The notes under the pieces were generated by a model. The model was not told the DNA's origin. It saw only the letters and a program-made list of their open reading frames with translations, and did no database searches. Both the position numbers and the translations under genes were made by a program. Shown here one piece after another: positions 22,290 through 34,034 of a DNA stretch of 64,000 bases (positions are counted from its first letter, which is position 1; each line of letters begins with the position of its first letter). Location: assembly GCA_942159475.1 (NCBI GenBank), contig OW804095.1:147044314-147108313 (forward strand), read 5' to 3'. The stretch comes from Sthenelais limicola (Eukaryota > Annelida > Polychaeta > Phyllodocida > Sigalionidae).

Positions 22290-23010
22290 CTGCATCGGTT
22301 TGAGATGTGGCATATGTGGTGTTGATTTGGTAGCTAAGAATGAAAAACATATGTGATGTCTCTCACGAAAATTATTTATGTGTCACAGAAAGTCGAAAAA
22401 AAATGACATTTAGCACATCTAATAAGTACTTTCATATCTTTGAATGTTTTTTTGTTTTTTTTAAATTTGCTGATATATCTGGATGGATACGTTATTATTA
22501 TTTATTTTAAATTTTCCATAAGCGTTCTCGGGTTCTGTACTATTTGTTACGATTTGTTGTGACGACCTATTGCTCATGTGTCTACCATCAGGGCCCACGA
22601 GTTGCTCATTCCACTAATGACACGAGGGACTCAACATAACTTTACGAGCATATCGTAGATTCTTACAGCTGCTCATCTGTCGTCTGTGAGATCTTTCTGT
22701 CTCCTATCAAATTAGATATCAGGGTGACCAAATATATGATTAGAGGGCAACTTATAAATATTGGGGAATACTAAAGCATTGATAAATATGTTATATCATG
22801 TTACGTAAGAATAACGTAACAATGGGTAATCACTTTAATGACTGTAATTAACATTTATTGTTTTGATTTAATTTAATAATTGTACTGAACACCCTGCGCT
22901 TAATTTATAAGGTAATAAGAACCAGAAATGTATTGCTCTAAATACGGTAACATGTAGTTCTTTCCAATATTTTAGACATAATTCTTTATATCCATATAGA
23001 CCCATTATTC
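22290..23010. other. No gene recognised
   Basis: AT-rich with no recognised repeat family or coding signal. Confidence 0.4.
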
Positions 23011-23015
23011 ATATG

Positions 23016-23129
23016 ACAAATAGTCCATGCTGAACATGGCCTGCTCTCTATAGAGTTTAGACTATACCATTAGGCCCATAATTACATACGAAACAAGATT
23101 CAAAATAGCGGCTATGCAAATCCCCTATT
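23016..23129 (+). mobile_element. Family C MITE, right third only
   Basis: Begins at AATAGTCCATGCTGAACATG and runs to the intact right end GCAAATCCCCTATT. Confidence 0.75.
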
Positions 23130-23236
23130 TTCCAAATTGTTTCATATCCTTATAGCTGAGGTTCTGAGCTTTGTCTTGATATAGGACCCACTGTGGTATC
23201 CTTTCATATACGGTATATCACATCTGCCTGCCCATT

Positions 23237-23645
23237 TGTGTTGTGTTTCAGGAAAATGAGTCATAAGTCGCAAAAATAATATTTTTCAAAGTGTTTATTT
23301 TACAAGATCACTTTATTGGAATGTTCTGATTTTTGGAGAGCTTATCACTTATATATATATCAATCGATGTATCAAATTTCAGGACAATGTATGTAATATA
23401 TCCTCTCTTTTTGAAGGTCCTTATATGGACTATATTCAGTTACTTTATTGTTTACTACCCCCCAAAAATATTGCAAAGTTTTTTTTCCCAAAATAATATA
23501 TCAACCTTAAAATCTAGAAATATTTATTGGATTATTAGACTGTTTACTATCATTGGAATTGGCTTGATCTCATCCTTTAAAATATAATGGAATCTCAAAA
23601 TCTATTTTTTGCGACTTATGACTGATTTTCCTGAAACACATCACA
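23237..23645 (+). mobile_element. Family B MITE, TSD TT
   Basis: Nearly intact, left end TGTGTTGTGTTTCAGG and right end CCTGAAACACATCACA, flanked by TT. The plus frame at 23333-23587 lies wholly inside it. Confidence 0.9.
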
Positions 23646-23757
23646 TTTCTGCTCCGTTGTTAACAATTTCTGGTACCACAGAGTAACTGTTGCATTGCTA
23701 TGCCTGTTTTACAACACGATAACCAAGGTCTCTGACCACAGAGATGAATATTTGGAA

Positions 23758-23860
23758 AATAGGGGATTTGCATAGCCGCTATTTTGAATCCATTTCATTT
23801 CATTAAAACCAAATATCTGAATGCTTTCTGTCATATTGGAACGTCGGAGAGGTAGGAGGC
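23758..23860 (-). repeat. Family C end fused to repeat J copy 2
   Basis: 23758-23790 is the right end of family C in reverse (AATAGGGGATTTGCATAGCC then GCTATTTTG). It runs directly into repeat J, which is nearly identical to 22214-22285. This is the only family C piece in clear reverse orientation. Confidence 0.6.
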
Positions 23861-23924
23861 AAAAATGGGTTTGGCCATATTCATTCGCATCTCCTTATAC
23901 ATTTTCTTCTTTTTTTTTCACGTT

Positions 23925-24250
23925 TTAAAAATCTTTTATTCAAAAAACATCAGTACAGTCTCACAAATTCAGGTGATTTTCGTACCGTATGCCGACAATC
24001 ATTAAGCTATTTCATTGCAGGGAGAACGTATATTTATATCAGTGAAGTGTTAACTAGCAAGAATAGTACATTCAGTTTTTGACCAAGTGTATTAATCAGT
24101 TTTGGTATGATAACTTGGCGTTATTAGATGTGTTAATTTTAAAGAGATGAGATGGTGGGTGATGGTTACAGTCTATTAATATAACATCCTCTATTTAGGG
24201 GAGGGAGTATGGTGGGGTTGGATTTGGGTCGAGAGGAACCACGACCAAGT
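23925..24250 (-). mobile_element. Retroposon I, second copy
   Basis: Starts at a T-run and ATCTTTTATTCAAA, then shares GGTGATTTTCGTA and a distal GAGATGAGATG..GGGTGAT..GGTTACA block with 15739-16046. Diverged, no frame. Confidence 0.5.
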
Positions 24251-24284
24251 TATCATATCCATAAGTATATAACGACATACAGAA

Positions 24285-24360
24285 AATTTGATTTTTGATT
24301 GATTTTGATTTTGAAATATTTTATTCAGGACATAGACATTTCCATACGACAGTACGAATA
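24285..24360 (-). mobile_element. Retroposon 3' tail, TTTGAT-rich
   Basis: TTTGATTTTTGATTGATTTT and a GAAATATTTTATTCAGG signal mark another minus-strand retroposon end, directly left of an 89-codon open frame without a known domain (24299-24568). Confidence 0.45.
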
Positions 24361-24569
24361 TCTCCAGAATAGCCTGAATTATAATTTAATTTATATTACA
24401 TCGAAATACTATTACTCAAAACTAGGAATTATTGGTAAAAAAACTTACTATAGATATGAATTTACATTTACATGTCACATATCAACAAATGCTCCGATCA
24501 ACAGTAACTTGCTAAGTCTTATTTATACAAGAGATTTCATACCAGCTTTACATTCTTTAGTATTCTAGA

Positions 24570-25500
24570 TATTCAGCTCACACTTGTAGGAATCAGAAAC
24601 ATTTTTTTAAAAAGAAAAGTTCAATACTAGTTGGAAACAAAACAAGGGGGGGGGGGGGGATTTTTATGAGCAAAGCACAGGGAGAGTGAGAGAAATGCCT
24701 TAGTGAGAAGGAATCGTCCCAACAGGTCACGGCACCGAAATGAAGTCGCCCTGTATTTTTTTAGGAGGAGAATAAAAAACCAAAAGACGGATGCCTAATA
24801 TTATTACTCTATTTTTAATGTGAGACGAGGAAGGTGGCCACATATGTTAAACAGTGTGTACAGTAATTGTCATGGTAATACAGGTACAAAAGGCCAATAG
24901 TAAGGGCACGTGGAATATGTCTGCTCTGATGGTAAATGTTGGTCAAAGTAAGCGCCGTGCATTTCATCCTATGTATATATATATATTGTATTTTTATTCT
25001 GGTCTTTTCAATAGTTACATCATCCAGAACTAGGTTAGCAGTCTCTGCTGTTGCAGATCTACCTGACGCAACCTACTTTAGTTCTATTACAAGTACTTAG
25101 TTACCCTTATAAGAACAAGAGGTGACGTGAACTGATTTGTCGAGACCATTATCAAAAATACATGTTAACAGTAAATGATCCCCAGCCCCCCGTCCCGGCT
25201 CAACTGTTAAATTTATGTTAAATTAAGTTCAATACTAGTCATATATGCTCGTCATTGATTGTCCATTCTCTTTCATTGTTCATTTTGTCTCTTTCGCACT
25301 AGTAATAGCGCTTCTCATTTCCATTTAGTGTCCATTACAAATGCATATTGTAATAACTTTCTTCTCATAAAAATGTAAGTAGCATACAAAAAGCATCGCC
25401 GATCTCTGGCTATGTATAATTCAGCTATTCACTACAACCCTAAGCACACTGACCAACAGATTTCACATCCGACTGGAGATGGGTTAGAAACCGATCAAAT
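24570..25500. other. No gene; 14-bp G-run
   Basis: A run of 14 G lies at 24646-24659. Nothing else is recognised. Confidence 0.4.
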
Positions 25501-25508
25501 CCGCATAT

Positions 25509-25743
25509 GGGTCAGATTTTCATAAAATGTACAATTTGTCTTCAGCAATCCTTTCAAATAGCACAAATTTAAGACAATAGTGATGTTCAAAATTCAGTTT
25601 AACACAACCAAAAAGATTGTTTGAATCAAGGCAATACCAGATATAGTCAGATATACCCAGTTTTGACCATTTTTGAGTCTAATTTAGCAGAATTTACTAA
25701 ATATGTAGATCTGCAAATTGTACATTTTAAGAAAATCTGGCCC
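25509..25743 (-). mobile_element. Family A MITE (A-III)
   Basis: Full copy flanked by ATAT on both sides. Very similar to the A-III copies at 12.8 and 27.8 kb, so this subfamily looks the youngest. Confidence 0.9.
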
Positions 25744-25747
25744 ATAT

Positions 25748-26238
25748 GTTTGATAAAGATCATTTAGCCAACACATAGACTTTTATTCCAAATGTATGCG
25801 TTGGTCAGTCGGCTACTAGTCCTTAATGTCTTTTGTTTGTGTCTATAATAAAATCATGTCTACTGTTTATTAATACTTTGATTAGTTTTTCGAATAAGCT
25901 AAACCTGTCATATTGTAAATCAGTGCAAACGACTCCCGTAAATAATTCTCTATGAATTTAAGGTTCAATTTTGTCTAAAGAGTTTAACATTTTTAAAGAA
26001 TCTCACAATTGTTTTTTGTTCATTTTTTTTCTTTATCTGAACAGCCATGTTGCCTACACAGTCTGTCGTGGAACACTATAAGTATTAGAAAAAATAACAA
26101 CTTTGGCTGGCTAGCAACTTCTGCTAGTAGCCTCCTACTAATAGTTTGGGGAATGACTATATCAATTTATCAAATATATTTTAAAAGAAATATGATACAT
26201 AATACGTGCAGCTCAATATCCTCAGAGTAGATTTGAAA
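25748..26238. other. No gene recognised
   Basis: The 73-codon frame at 26009-26230 has no known domain and ends at the edge of a family B element. Confidence 0.4.
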
Positions 26239-26240
26239 TA

Positions 26241-26652
26241 TGTGATGTATTTCAGGGAAATGAGTCATAAGTCGCAAAAAATAGATTTTAAGATACCATT
26301 ATATTTGAATAAATGAGGTCAAGTCGATTCCAATGATAGTAAACAGTCTAATAATCTAATAAGTATTTCTAGATTTTAAGTTTGATATTTTCGTTTTTGA
26401 AAAAAAAAGTTTCCAATATTTCTGGGGGTCAATAAACGGTGAAGTAACTAAATGTAGTCAATATGGGGACCTTTATAACGATATGATATAAATTACATAG
26501 ATTGTCCTGAAATTTGATAAATCGATTGACATAACCATAAGTGACACACTCGCCAAAGATCAGAACATTCCAATAATGTAATCTTGTGAAAAAAACACTT
26601 TGAAAAATATCAATTTTGCGACTTATGACTCATTTTCCAGGAACACATCCCA
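26241..26652 (-). mobile_element. Family B MITE, TSD TA
   Basis: Complete copy flanked by TA. It is closely similar to the copy at 17.4 kb in its interior. Confidence 0.9.
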
Positions 26653-26927
26653 TATTTGCTCACAAAGCTTATGACATTCCCTGATGAAGAATATTTGGGA
26701 AGCCAGCAAGATTCCATCCAACACAAAGCCTCAGTTCACCTGTCAAAAATCATTTCCTGTAGTGGCTTCGCTTATTATCGCTCACCAGCGGCTGTTTTCT
26801 CTCTGTCGTTTCTACTTTTAACTCTGACATAAACATACACCATCAGCAGAATATTCAGTCATATTAGTAAATTTGGTAAGATGTTGTAGTACCTGAGAAT
26901 GTAAATCATGTAAATAATATAAGGGCG

Positions 26928-27046
26928 TAAAGCAACCAATCTCACTCACTCACTCACTCTCAGCTCTCCCGCCCTTGATATAACCTTTCAATGTGTTGAT
27001 AAGGGCGTAAAAAAACAGGCTTACTCACTCACTCACAAAGCCATTA
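26928..27046 (+). mobile_element. Family K retroposon, 3' part
   Basis: Carries one and a half 3' units: AAGGGCGTAAAGCAACCAAT, then (CTCA)n, then CAGCTCTCCCGCCCTTGATA, a hairpin, and a second (CTCA)n. The 5' part is missing. Confidence 0.7.
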
Positions 27047-27049
27047 TTT

Positions 27050-27520
27050 CGAGTCTAGGGAAACGACCTCTCAGATCACATAAGAATAGACTGATTTCTG
27101 AAATTTGGGGATCTCAGTTATAGATATATATGTATGTGTATTAAATAGTCTAATAATGAATAAGCCTACATATATATCAATCCCTTCCACTAAAGTAATC
27201 ACCCAAATTTAGCCTCCATCCCTCCATCCACCTCATTCCCTAAAACCCATTAGTACCTCTCTCCTCTGTCACTCAATAGAATTAGTGCCTCCCAGTGGGA
27301 GAAATAGGAACTGATGAAAGCCAGGTGAGGCCGAAATATTTTGAAATTGGAGCCTGGTGACAAATGTGCCTTACTACGCCCGCCATTAATGTGGGATAAC
27401 CCCGCTATGGAAAGCTGTTATATGGCCTTCCTGGAACAGGGGATTTGGTCGTATTACAGCTTATACCATAGGCCTATGCATTGCAATAGGCAATTTTTGT
27501 AAAAAAGTTGGGTATCAATA
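27050..27520. other. No gene recognised
   Basis: No repeat family or coding signal is identified. Confidence 0.4.
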
Positions 27521-27525
27521 TTTGG

Positions 27526-27713
27526 AATAGGGGGTTTGCATGTCTCACTCTGCATGTCTATTGCAGTGCATGCTGGGATGGATTCAGTTAAAATAGTTAG
27601 CAACATTTTTATCGAGTATTGCAGGAATGTTTTCACAAATATAATAGCTTGTGTAAATGATCTATTAAAAACAAATGCATGATAGGAAAGATGATGTCTT
27701 GTTTTATAGAAAG
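27526..27713 (+). mobile_element. Family C MITE, left half
   Basis: From AATAGGGGGTTTGCATG to about GTTTTATAGAAA; the right half is missing. Confidence 0.75.
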
Positions 27714-27787
27714 AAGGGACCTGAAAAAGATGTTTTCGCAGATCATAAACTTTGCGGTGAGGGCATCCGGAGACAATGCCAATATAT

Positions 27788-28022
27788 GGGTCAGATTTTC
27801 ATAAAATGTACAATTTGTCTTCAGCAATTCTTTCAAATAACACAAATTTAAGACAGTAATGATGTTCAAAATTCAGTTTAAAACAACCAAAAAGATTGTT
27901 TGAATCAAGGCAATACCAAATATAGTCAGATATACCCAGTTTTGATCATTTTTCAGTCTAATTTAGCAGAATTTACTAAATATGTAGATCTGCCAATTGT
28001 ACATTTTATGAAAATCTGACCC
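27788..28022 (-). mobile_element. Family A MITE (A-III)
   Basis: Full copy flanked by ATAT on both sides, nearly identical to 25509-25743. Confidence 0.9.
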
Positions 28023-28029
28023 ATATAAA

Positions 28030-29905
28030 GTGTGGAAACAAATATCAAATAATCGCGTCGCAGGACTTTTACTCTGTACTGTGAAAATCTGGCACTACAT
28101 TTCTCTCTTTATATGGAAGCTGTTCTTTTTAAATCTTTGATCAGAATTAACTTCCTATGATATTTTATGGTCCAATTTAGGTGTCAGACGTATGCTCTCC
28201 CGGTTTAATACGCTGGGTACCGGCAGGAAGGGCTTTCCCCTACTGGCAGCACCTGGCTATCTCAATGTTAACTTAATGATTGCTGATCAGCCTCAAGAAG
28301 GCATCCCTCAAATCTGTACTTGTGTAACGATTCCAATGTGAAGATTTCCATTGAGCTCCGGATAGCTCCGGATCTGGACAGCTCCGCCTCCGGATTCCAT
28401 TGGGTGGTTCCTCCGGATCCAACTAGGATATTCACTGCAACCCTTGATGATAATTATTTGCAGTTTATATTATGTGATTAATTTATCATTAATTAAATAT
28501 TCATTTGATTTCATCCGGACTTTAACCATGATGTTTATTACATATTTCTCTATTTATGTTAAAGTTTGTACTTATTTCATCATTATATTTATTTAGTTAT
28601 TCCTGATTTGTATTACAAACATAATGTTCTCTTGTGTTGAATATTATTGATATACCCAATGTATCTGTTTATTAATGGGGTTGAGGAGCAAGGTCTTCAA
28701 CCCAGCACACAAGGAGGAATAAAGAGATTATATGACAGAAGTATTTCACTCATGATGTTATATCTCGGAGCTGCTTTTGAAACATAGAATATTTCAACCC
28801 TTGGTCCTTTGGAACTTTAATATAATCCGACCACTATAGTTCCTTTCCTTCCATCTCCTGCTATCGATATTCATAATATATTCATTCTCGCGGAAGTAAA
28901 CCTATACGATCACGAAATATCATTATTTAAATATCGATTAATATTAAGCCGGAGCTGAAACACAGATGTGCAACGATGGCCACTCAGACATTGGAAAGAA
29001 CATAGGCAAGAGTCACAACACCTGTATGAGGGTGAGGCCTTCATTGACGCAATGTCAGAGGGAACGTCATGCTGTAAACAAAGTAGTACCATACGTGACC
29101 TATTCAACTCATCTACACTAAAGTTTTGAAAATGAAACTCCTAGGAAGTCAAATACATCTAGAACTAACCGCAGTGCTGTCTGTGCAATCGTTCTTTACT
29201 GAGTTAAAGGCAGGAGGAATCCTGAGGTGTGTAACGCAGCGTAGCACCGAGGGATTCCTACACCGGCAACAAGTTGAAGAACAATCTCACCAACAGAAAT
29301 ATGGTTAGTTTTATCTATATCTACAAAAGGCGACGTCTAAGAACATCCATGGTGGATAGTATGTTTTTTTCCTAATGTGAATGATTCTTCGATTATTGAA
29401 TGTAAAATTGGCCTTTCTGTCTGATTTCATGGAAGGAGTTATTTGGAGGGATTATGCTGCCAGAGATCATTTAATTATAGTACAACCTCGCAATGAAATT
29501 GGTCTGTCGAATATCTTCGTTAAAACATTGCAATTTAAATCGCGTAATTGTGCTGAATTTGAATAATATTTTTAAAAGGCTTTTCCTAAATGTATTCCTA
29601 AATATTAAAGAAGCAAAAATAAAACTTGCATAGTCTCATGAGGTAACACAAATCTCCAAGTTTGTAATTACACGTTTTTAATTATACTTTTATTCCATGA
29701 GATAAAATAGGAACAAAGATGTTTAAAATGAAGCAAGTTTAGAAACATTAGTTTCTCCCCGGTCCTCTGTCCCTCCGTCCATAAATTCCGTCTCCAATTA
29801 ATTCCCGGCTGTTGTAACCTGAAGCAGACGACATTTTTTTGCGCGGGAAAGTCCATATCAGATAAGGTGAAAAAGTCTGGTTATCGCTAAATTAAAGTCT
29901 GTTTT
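28030..29905. other. Repeat-poor stretch, no gene recognised
   Basis: Contains a cluster of CTCCGGAT motifs at about 28352-28420. Around 28960-29310 base composition is more balanced, with open frames on both strands (minus 28910-29107, plus 29126-29308 ending just before ATGGTTAGT). This is the best place in the window for an undetected exon, but no domain is recognised. Confidence 0.35.
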
Positions 29906-29912
29906 GTTGATT

Positions 29913-30120
29913 AATTGGGGACTTGCATGAGCCACTATGCATGTTAGAGTGCTGGGTAGATCGAATTCTAGTCCGACATACAAATATATGAGATATAGCA
30001 ACATTTTTAACTATTTCAGACTGAACATGGCACGGTTTCTATAGATTTTACACTGACATGCAACTCTCTTAATTCCATGCGAATTAAGATCCAAGATGGC
30101 TGATATGTAAGTTCCATATT
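29913..30120 (+). mobile_element. Family C MITE with internal deletion
   Basis: Both ends are present but mutated (AATTGGGGACTTGCATG; GTAAGTTCCATATT). About 140 bp of the interior is missing. Confidence 0.7.
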
Positions 30121-30124
30121 AGGC

Positions 30125-30720
30125 CTTCTATTATACACGAAGTTACATGAATACAAATTCTTTTAAGCTGAGTTCCCAGGCAACTGAATGAGAAGGTAAA
30201 TACCATGCTGCTATTAAAATCTCTTTATGTGGGTTTTTGCTATTGGGGAGTAGGTGTGCCTATACTGTCAGAGGTGGTGTGCCCAATACCTTGCCTGACA
30301 CTGAGTTCTTTCTTTCCTAAATATATTTATTCAAGAAGTTAGATAATATTGCAATGTAGGGAGGGTACATCTAAATTTACAGATCCAGATTATACGGTTG
30401 ATTTCATTTAAGATTTGAATACCCTTCAATGCCTGGCTTCCTTCCTAGTTGTGTTTTGATCAAGTAACAGATTTCGATATATAACGCTATTAAATAGCTT
30501 TATCGTCTCTACTTGAAAGGTATTACACATGTGAAATGATGGAGAAAATATGAAAAAAATCTACTTAACCTTGTTCCAAATTGTTTCCTAACTCTTCTTA
30601 ACTTTCCGTTCATTATTTAGTACTTTCAGCTTCAATGCTCTCTTGTTTATAAATCCTATGACCTCTAAAGACTTTTATTTGAGTCTACGATTCTTTTAAT
30701 TATTTTAAATGAATAGGTGA
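30125..30720. other. No gene recognised
   Basis: Contains a TTTATTCAAGAAG motif near 30328, a possible old retroposon end. Nothing else is identified. Confidence 0.35.
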
Positions 30721-30735
30721 GCATCAGTGCAAATC

Positions 30736-31178
30736 TGGTCCTGGGTATGACCATAAAGTGCCTTTCTGTCTCTTTTCTCTGTCTCTCTCCCTTCTTCTCT
30801 AGCTCTATTTCCTGGGTATGATCATAAACTGCCTCCCTCTCAGCTCTCCCGCCCTTGATATAACCACATTAAATGTGTTGATAAGGGTGTAAAGCAACCA
30901 ATCTCACTCATTCACTCCCTCTCAGCTCTCCCGCCCTTGATATAACCACATTAAATGTGTTGATAAGGGCGTAAAGCAACCAATCTCACTCACTCACTCA
31001 CTCACTCACTCACTCTCAGCTCTCCCGCCCTTGATATAACCACATTAAATGTCTTGATAAGGGCGTAAAGCAACCAATCTCACTCACTCACTCACTCCCT
31101 CTCAGCTCTCCCGCCCTTGATATAACCACATTAAATGTGTTGATAAGGGCGTAAAGCAACCAATCTCACTCACTCACT
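30736..31178 (+). mobile_element. Family K retroposon with amplified hairpin tail
   Basis: The 5' part reads TGGTCCTGGGTATGACCATA, a pyrimidine-rich segment, and a second GGGTATGATCATAAACTG. Then come four copies of a 3' unit starting at 30839, 30921, 31015 and 31101. Each unit is CTCAGCTCTCCCGCCCTTGA through GATAAGGGCGTAAAGC and ends in (CTCA)n. The CGCCCTT...AAGGGCG core forms a near-complete 40-bp hairpin. The exact 14-bp repeat CATCAGTGCAAATC flanks the whole element (30722-30735 and 31179-31192), a target-site duplication. No RNA polymerase III boxes were recognised. Confidence 0.8.
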
Positions 31179-31610
31179 CATCAGTGCAAATCCCCTATTC
31201 ACTCTCCACCTAAGCCTAAAATAACTCCTCTCCTCCCATTGCTCCTGCCACATCGAGTAAAGATGTCTGGAGATAATGAGTGAATGGATTGCGCATTTTG
31301 TCCAAAAAACTACAACACTCTTTGCTCTGATTGAATAAATAAAGCATAAAGAACCTCTTAATGTGTCTATGGAGTTTGATACTGGCTGACTTTAGGAGAA
31401 GGTCATGTTTTATGAAGGTTTAATGGCAGTCCTTTAAGGATTATTAATGTCAGATATTCAACCAATTGAGCAACAAATACCAAGTACATTATCTAAATTC
31501 AAGATGGTTTATTAAAGGGGAAATATTGACAACTTTGGATATATGGCTGCGTTTTTAGTTTGATTATGCATCCTTTATTAAAGGAAGATTGACAGTTATT
31601 TATTATAATT

Positions 31611-31747
31611 ATGTGCATTCCATTTGAGAGGTGCAATAAGTGGGGTGCGATAAAACTATTTTTATATTATTAGTACTAGTACTTGTTTGTGATATCCGCA
31701 CTGTGTGAGTGCCTTTTTAACATTGTTATTGTACTGTTGTAATATAT
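31611..31747 (+). repeat. Direct repeat left of a family A element
   Basis: ATGTGCATTCCATTTGAGAG...ATTGTACTGTTGTAATATAT is repeated at 31985-32114 on the other side of the family A copy. The two copies differ at several sites. Confidence 0.85.
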
Positions 31748-31982
31748 GGGTCAGCTTTTCAGAAAATGTACAATTGGCAGCTCTACACATTCCGGAAATT
31801 CTGTTGAATTTGGCTGAAAAATGATGAATACCGGGTATATTTGAGTATATTTGGTATCGTATTGATTTAAAGCATCAGTTATGTTATGTTATACTGCATT
31901 TTGAAGCCCATTTTTGTCTTAAATGTGGGTAATTTGAGACGATTGGTGGAGGTGAATTGTACATTTTCTGAAAATCTGACCC
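31748..31982 (+). mobile_element. Family A MITE (A-I) between direct repeats
   Basis: Full copy with immediate flanks ATAT and AAAT. It lies exactly at the junction between two 130-bp direct repeats. Confidence 0.9.
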
Positions 31983-31984
31983 AA

Positions 31985-32114
31985 ATGTGCATTCCATTTG
32001 AGAGGTGCAATAAGTGGGGTGCAATAAAAATATTGTTATAGTATTAGTACTTGTTTGTGATATCCGCACTGTGTGAGTGCCTTTTTAACATTGTTATTGT
32101 ACTGTTATAATATA
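31985..32114 (+). repeat. Direct repeat right of a family A element
   Basis: Second copy of 31611-31747. Its right end abuts a family B element. Confidence 0.85.
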
Positions 32115-32525
32115 TGTGATCTGTTTCAGGAAAATGAGTCATAAGTCGCAAAATGGATATTTTTCAAAGTGATTTATTTATAAAATATCTTTGTTGGAAT
32201 ATTCTAATTCTTGGGGTGCTTAATGCTTCGAGTGACAATTATATGTGTACAAGATTTCAAGGCAATGTATTAAATATGCATTTCCAAGGTCATCTTATGG
32301 AGTATATTTAAGTACTTATTAGTAATAATCCACCGAAAATATTAATAACTTTTTCTTTTCAAAAATAAAGATATCAAACTTAAATCATAGAAACACTACG
32401 TATATGTCCTATTTGTTTATTTGTTGCTACCATTAGAATCGGCTTGATCTCATCTTTTAAAATATGACAATATCTCAAAATCCATTTCATGCAACTTGTG
32501 ACTCATTTCCCTGTAACGCAACACA
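32115..32525 (+). mobile_element. Family B MITE, TSD TA
   Basis: Left end TGTGATCTGTTTCAGG and right end CTGTAACGCAACACA, flanked by TA. Confidence 0.88.
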
Positions 32526-32739
32526 TATTGTATTATCATCTCACTGTAGAGTGTTACTGCTCCTGCCTACAATTCGTGTTCATACTTGTTACCTTTACCT
32601 ACATCAACGTGCTCCTTCTATTCTGCACTCTGATGTATCTTCTTTATAATATTTTATAACAACCCATGATATGTTCTTAGTTAATAACTATCACTTATCA
32701 CATATTTGTGAATTACCTGCAATAAGATGAACTTTGTCA

Positions 32740-32830
32740 GTAATAAGATAAGATAAGATAAGAACTACTTTATTCATCAAATGGACATAAATTACACGAT
32801 AAACAGGTATACAGACATCTAGATTACCTC
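32740..32830 (-). mobile_element. Retroposon 3' tail, (TTATC)n type
   Basis: ATAAGATAAGATAAGATAAG leads into AACTACTTTATTCATCAAAT. Same design as 14.37 kb. Confidence 0.55.
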
Positions 32831-33570
32831 CAGTTCTCCCTGACGTTACCTTTAGGCCTGACATTTGTGGTTTTTACATGGCTCTGCTAATCTAATGTGC
32901 ATGTTTAAGTTACAGTGATACAATAATTAAAAATAAATGAGTAATAAGGTAATAAGGAGAGGAGAAGTTTATACACTTCCTCTTTCTCGCGTAGGTGTCA
33001 ATAATATCTGTAAAGGTATACATTTTATTTAATCAGCTAAAACAAGCTGAGTAGTAATCTCAGACTCATACTGAGAGTGATATATATATTTTGTCAAGTT
33101 GAATATCTAGGTATATACTCCTAGAGATTCGAGCTAGTACCCCCATCACCTTTCTCATTGTATTTACTCATCTCATCCGAATTCGGCGCATTTGTTATTA
33201 TTAAGTCCTATATGGGAATTACTAATTTTCCAGAAAGTTGTGTGACCTATCTTATTCCACTGAGTATTCTCCCTCTGCCCCTTTAAGCGTTCCTTTAAGT
33301 CTTATGCCACTTTTGCCACCCTCCACCAACCACACCTCCTCCCAGCAATGGCCGACATGCCAGTGATTCATATCACAAAGAACAAAGGAGTAAAACTGAT
33401 ATAATCACAGCTTTCACACTGATAGCAAGACAATTAAACTAAAATAGTCCTGGCTGTCCTGCGACCTTAAATACCAGAGCTTGTTGCTAGCTTTACAAAA
33501 CATGTTTTGACCAGAATTTAGCTCATTAGTCATGTCCATGCGGTCATTAATACAGCTCTAGAACCTGTTT
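32831..33570. other. No gene recognised
   Basis: May include the decayed body of the retroposon whose tail lies at 32.74 kb. No coding similarity is seen. Confidence 0.35.
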
Positions 33571-33584
33571 CAAACCCTGAGTGA

Positions 33585-34034
33585 GTGAGTGAGTGAGATT
33601 GGTTGTCATTCTCATCTCTCCTCTCCCTCTCTTCTCCTCCCCCTCTCTCTGTGTCCCTCTCTCTCTCTCTCTGCCCACCCCCGCCCCTGTCTCTCTCTCT
33701 CTCTCTCCCTCCTACACATTAGGCCTACTACCCCGACATATAGGCCCCCTGTGATTTTAGCCATTTTGGGCAATCAAATTAATATATAGATCTCCAAATT
33801 GAAATAAACGTCCAGTAAATTGTTGGATTCCTATAAGAAGTAGAAACAGAACTGCCTCTACAATCCAAGTGCCGAAGGCACTTGTCAACACATTTAATAT
33901 GGTTATATCAAGGGCGGGAGAGCTGAGAGGGAGACAGTTTATGATCATACCCTGGAAATAGAGATAGAAAAGAAGGGAGAGAGAGACAGAGAAAAGAGAC
34001 AGAAAGAGGCACTTTATGGTCATACCCAGGACCG
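33585..34034 (-). mobile_element. Family K retroposon, minus strand
   Basis: The minus strand starts at the right with CGGTCCTGGGTATGACCATA and runs through the same pyrimidine-rich and CTCAGCTCTCCCGCCCTTGA segments as 30.7 kb. It ends at the left in ACCAATCTCACTCACTCACT. Between hairpin and tail an extra 285 bp (about 33607-33891), partly (CT)n, interrupts the unit. The exact 13-bp repeat AAACCCTGAGTGA flanks it (33572-33584 and 34035-34047). Confidence 0.75.

Noticed and set aside
23333..23587. 84-codon hydrophobic frame
   Set aside because: Lies wholly inside a family B element whose other copies do not keep the frame.
26928..31178. Helitron 3' ends (hairpin near the terminus)
   Set aside because: The hairpin units end in (CTCA)n rather than CTRR, and the 30.7-kb copy has a 14-bp target duplication, which Helitrons do not make.
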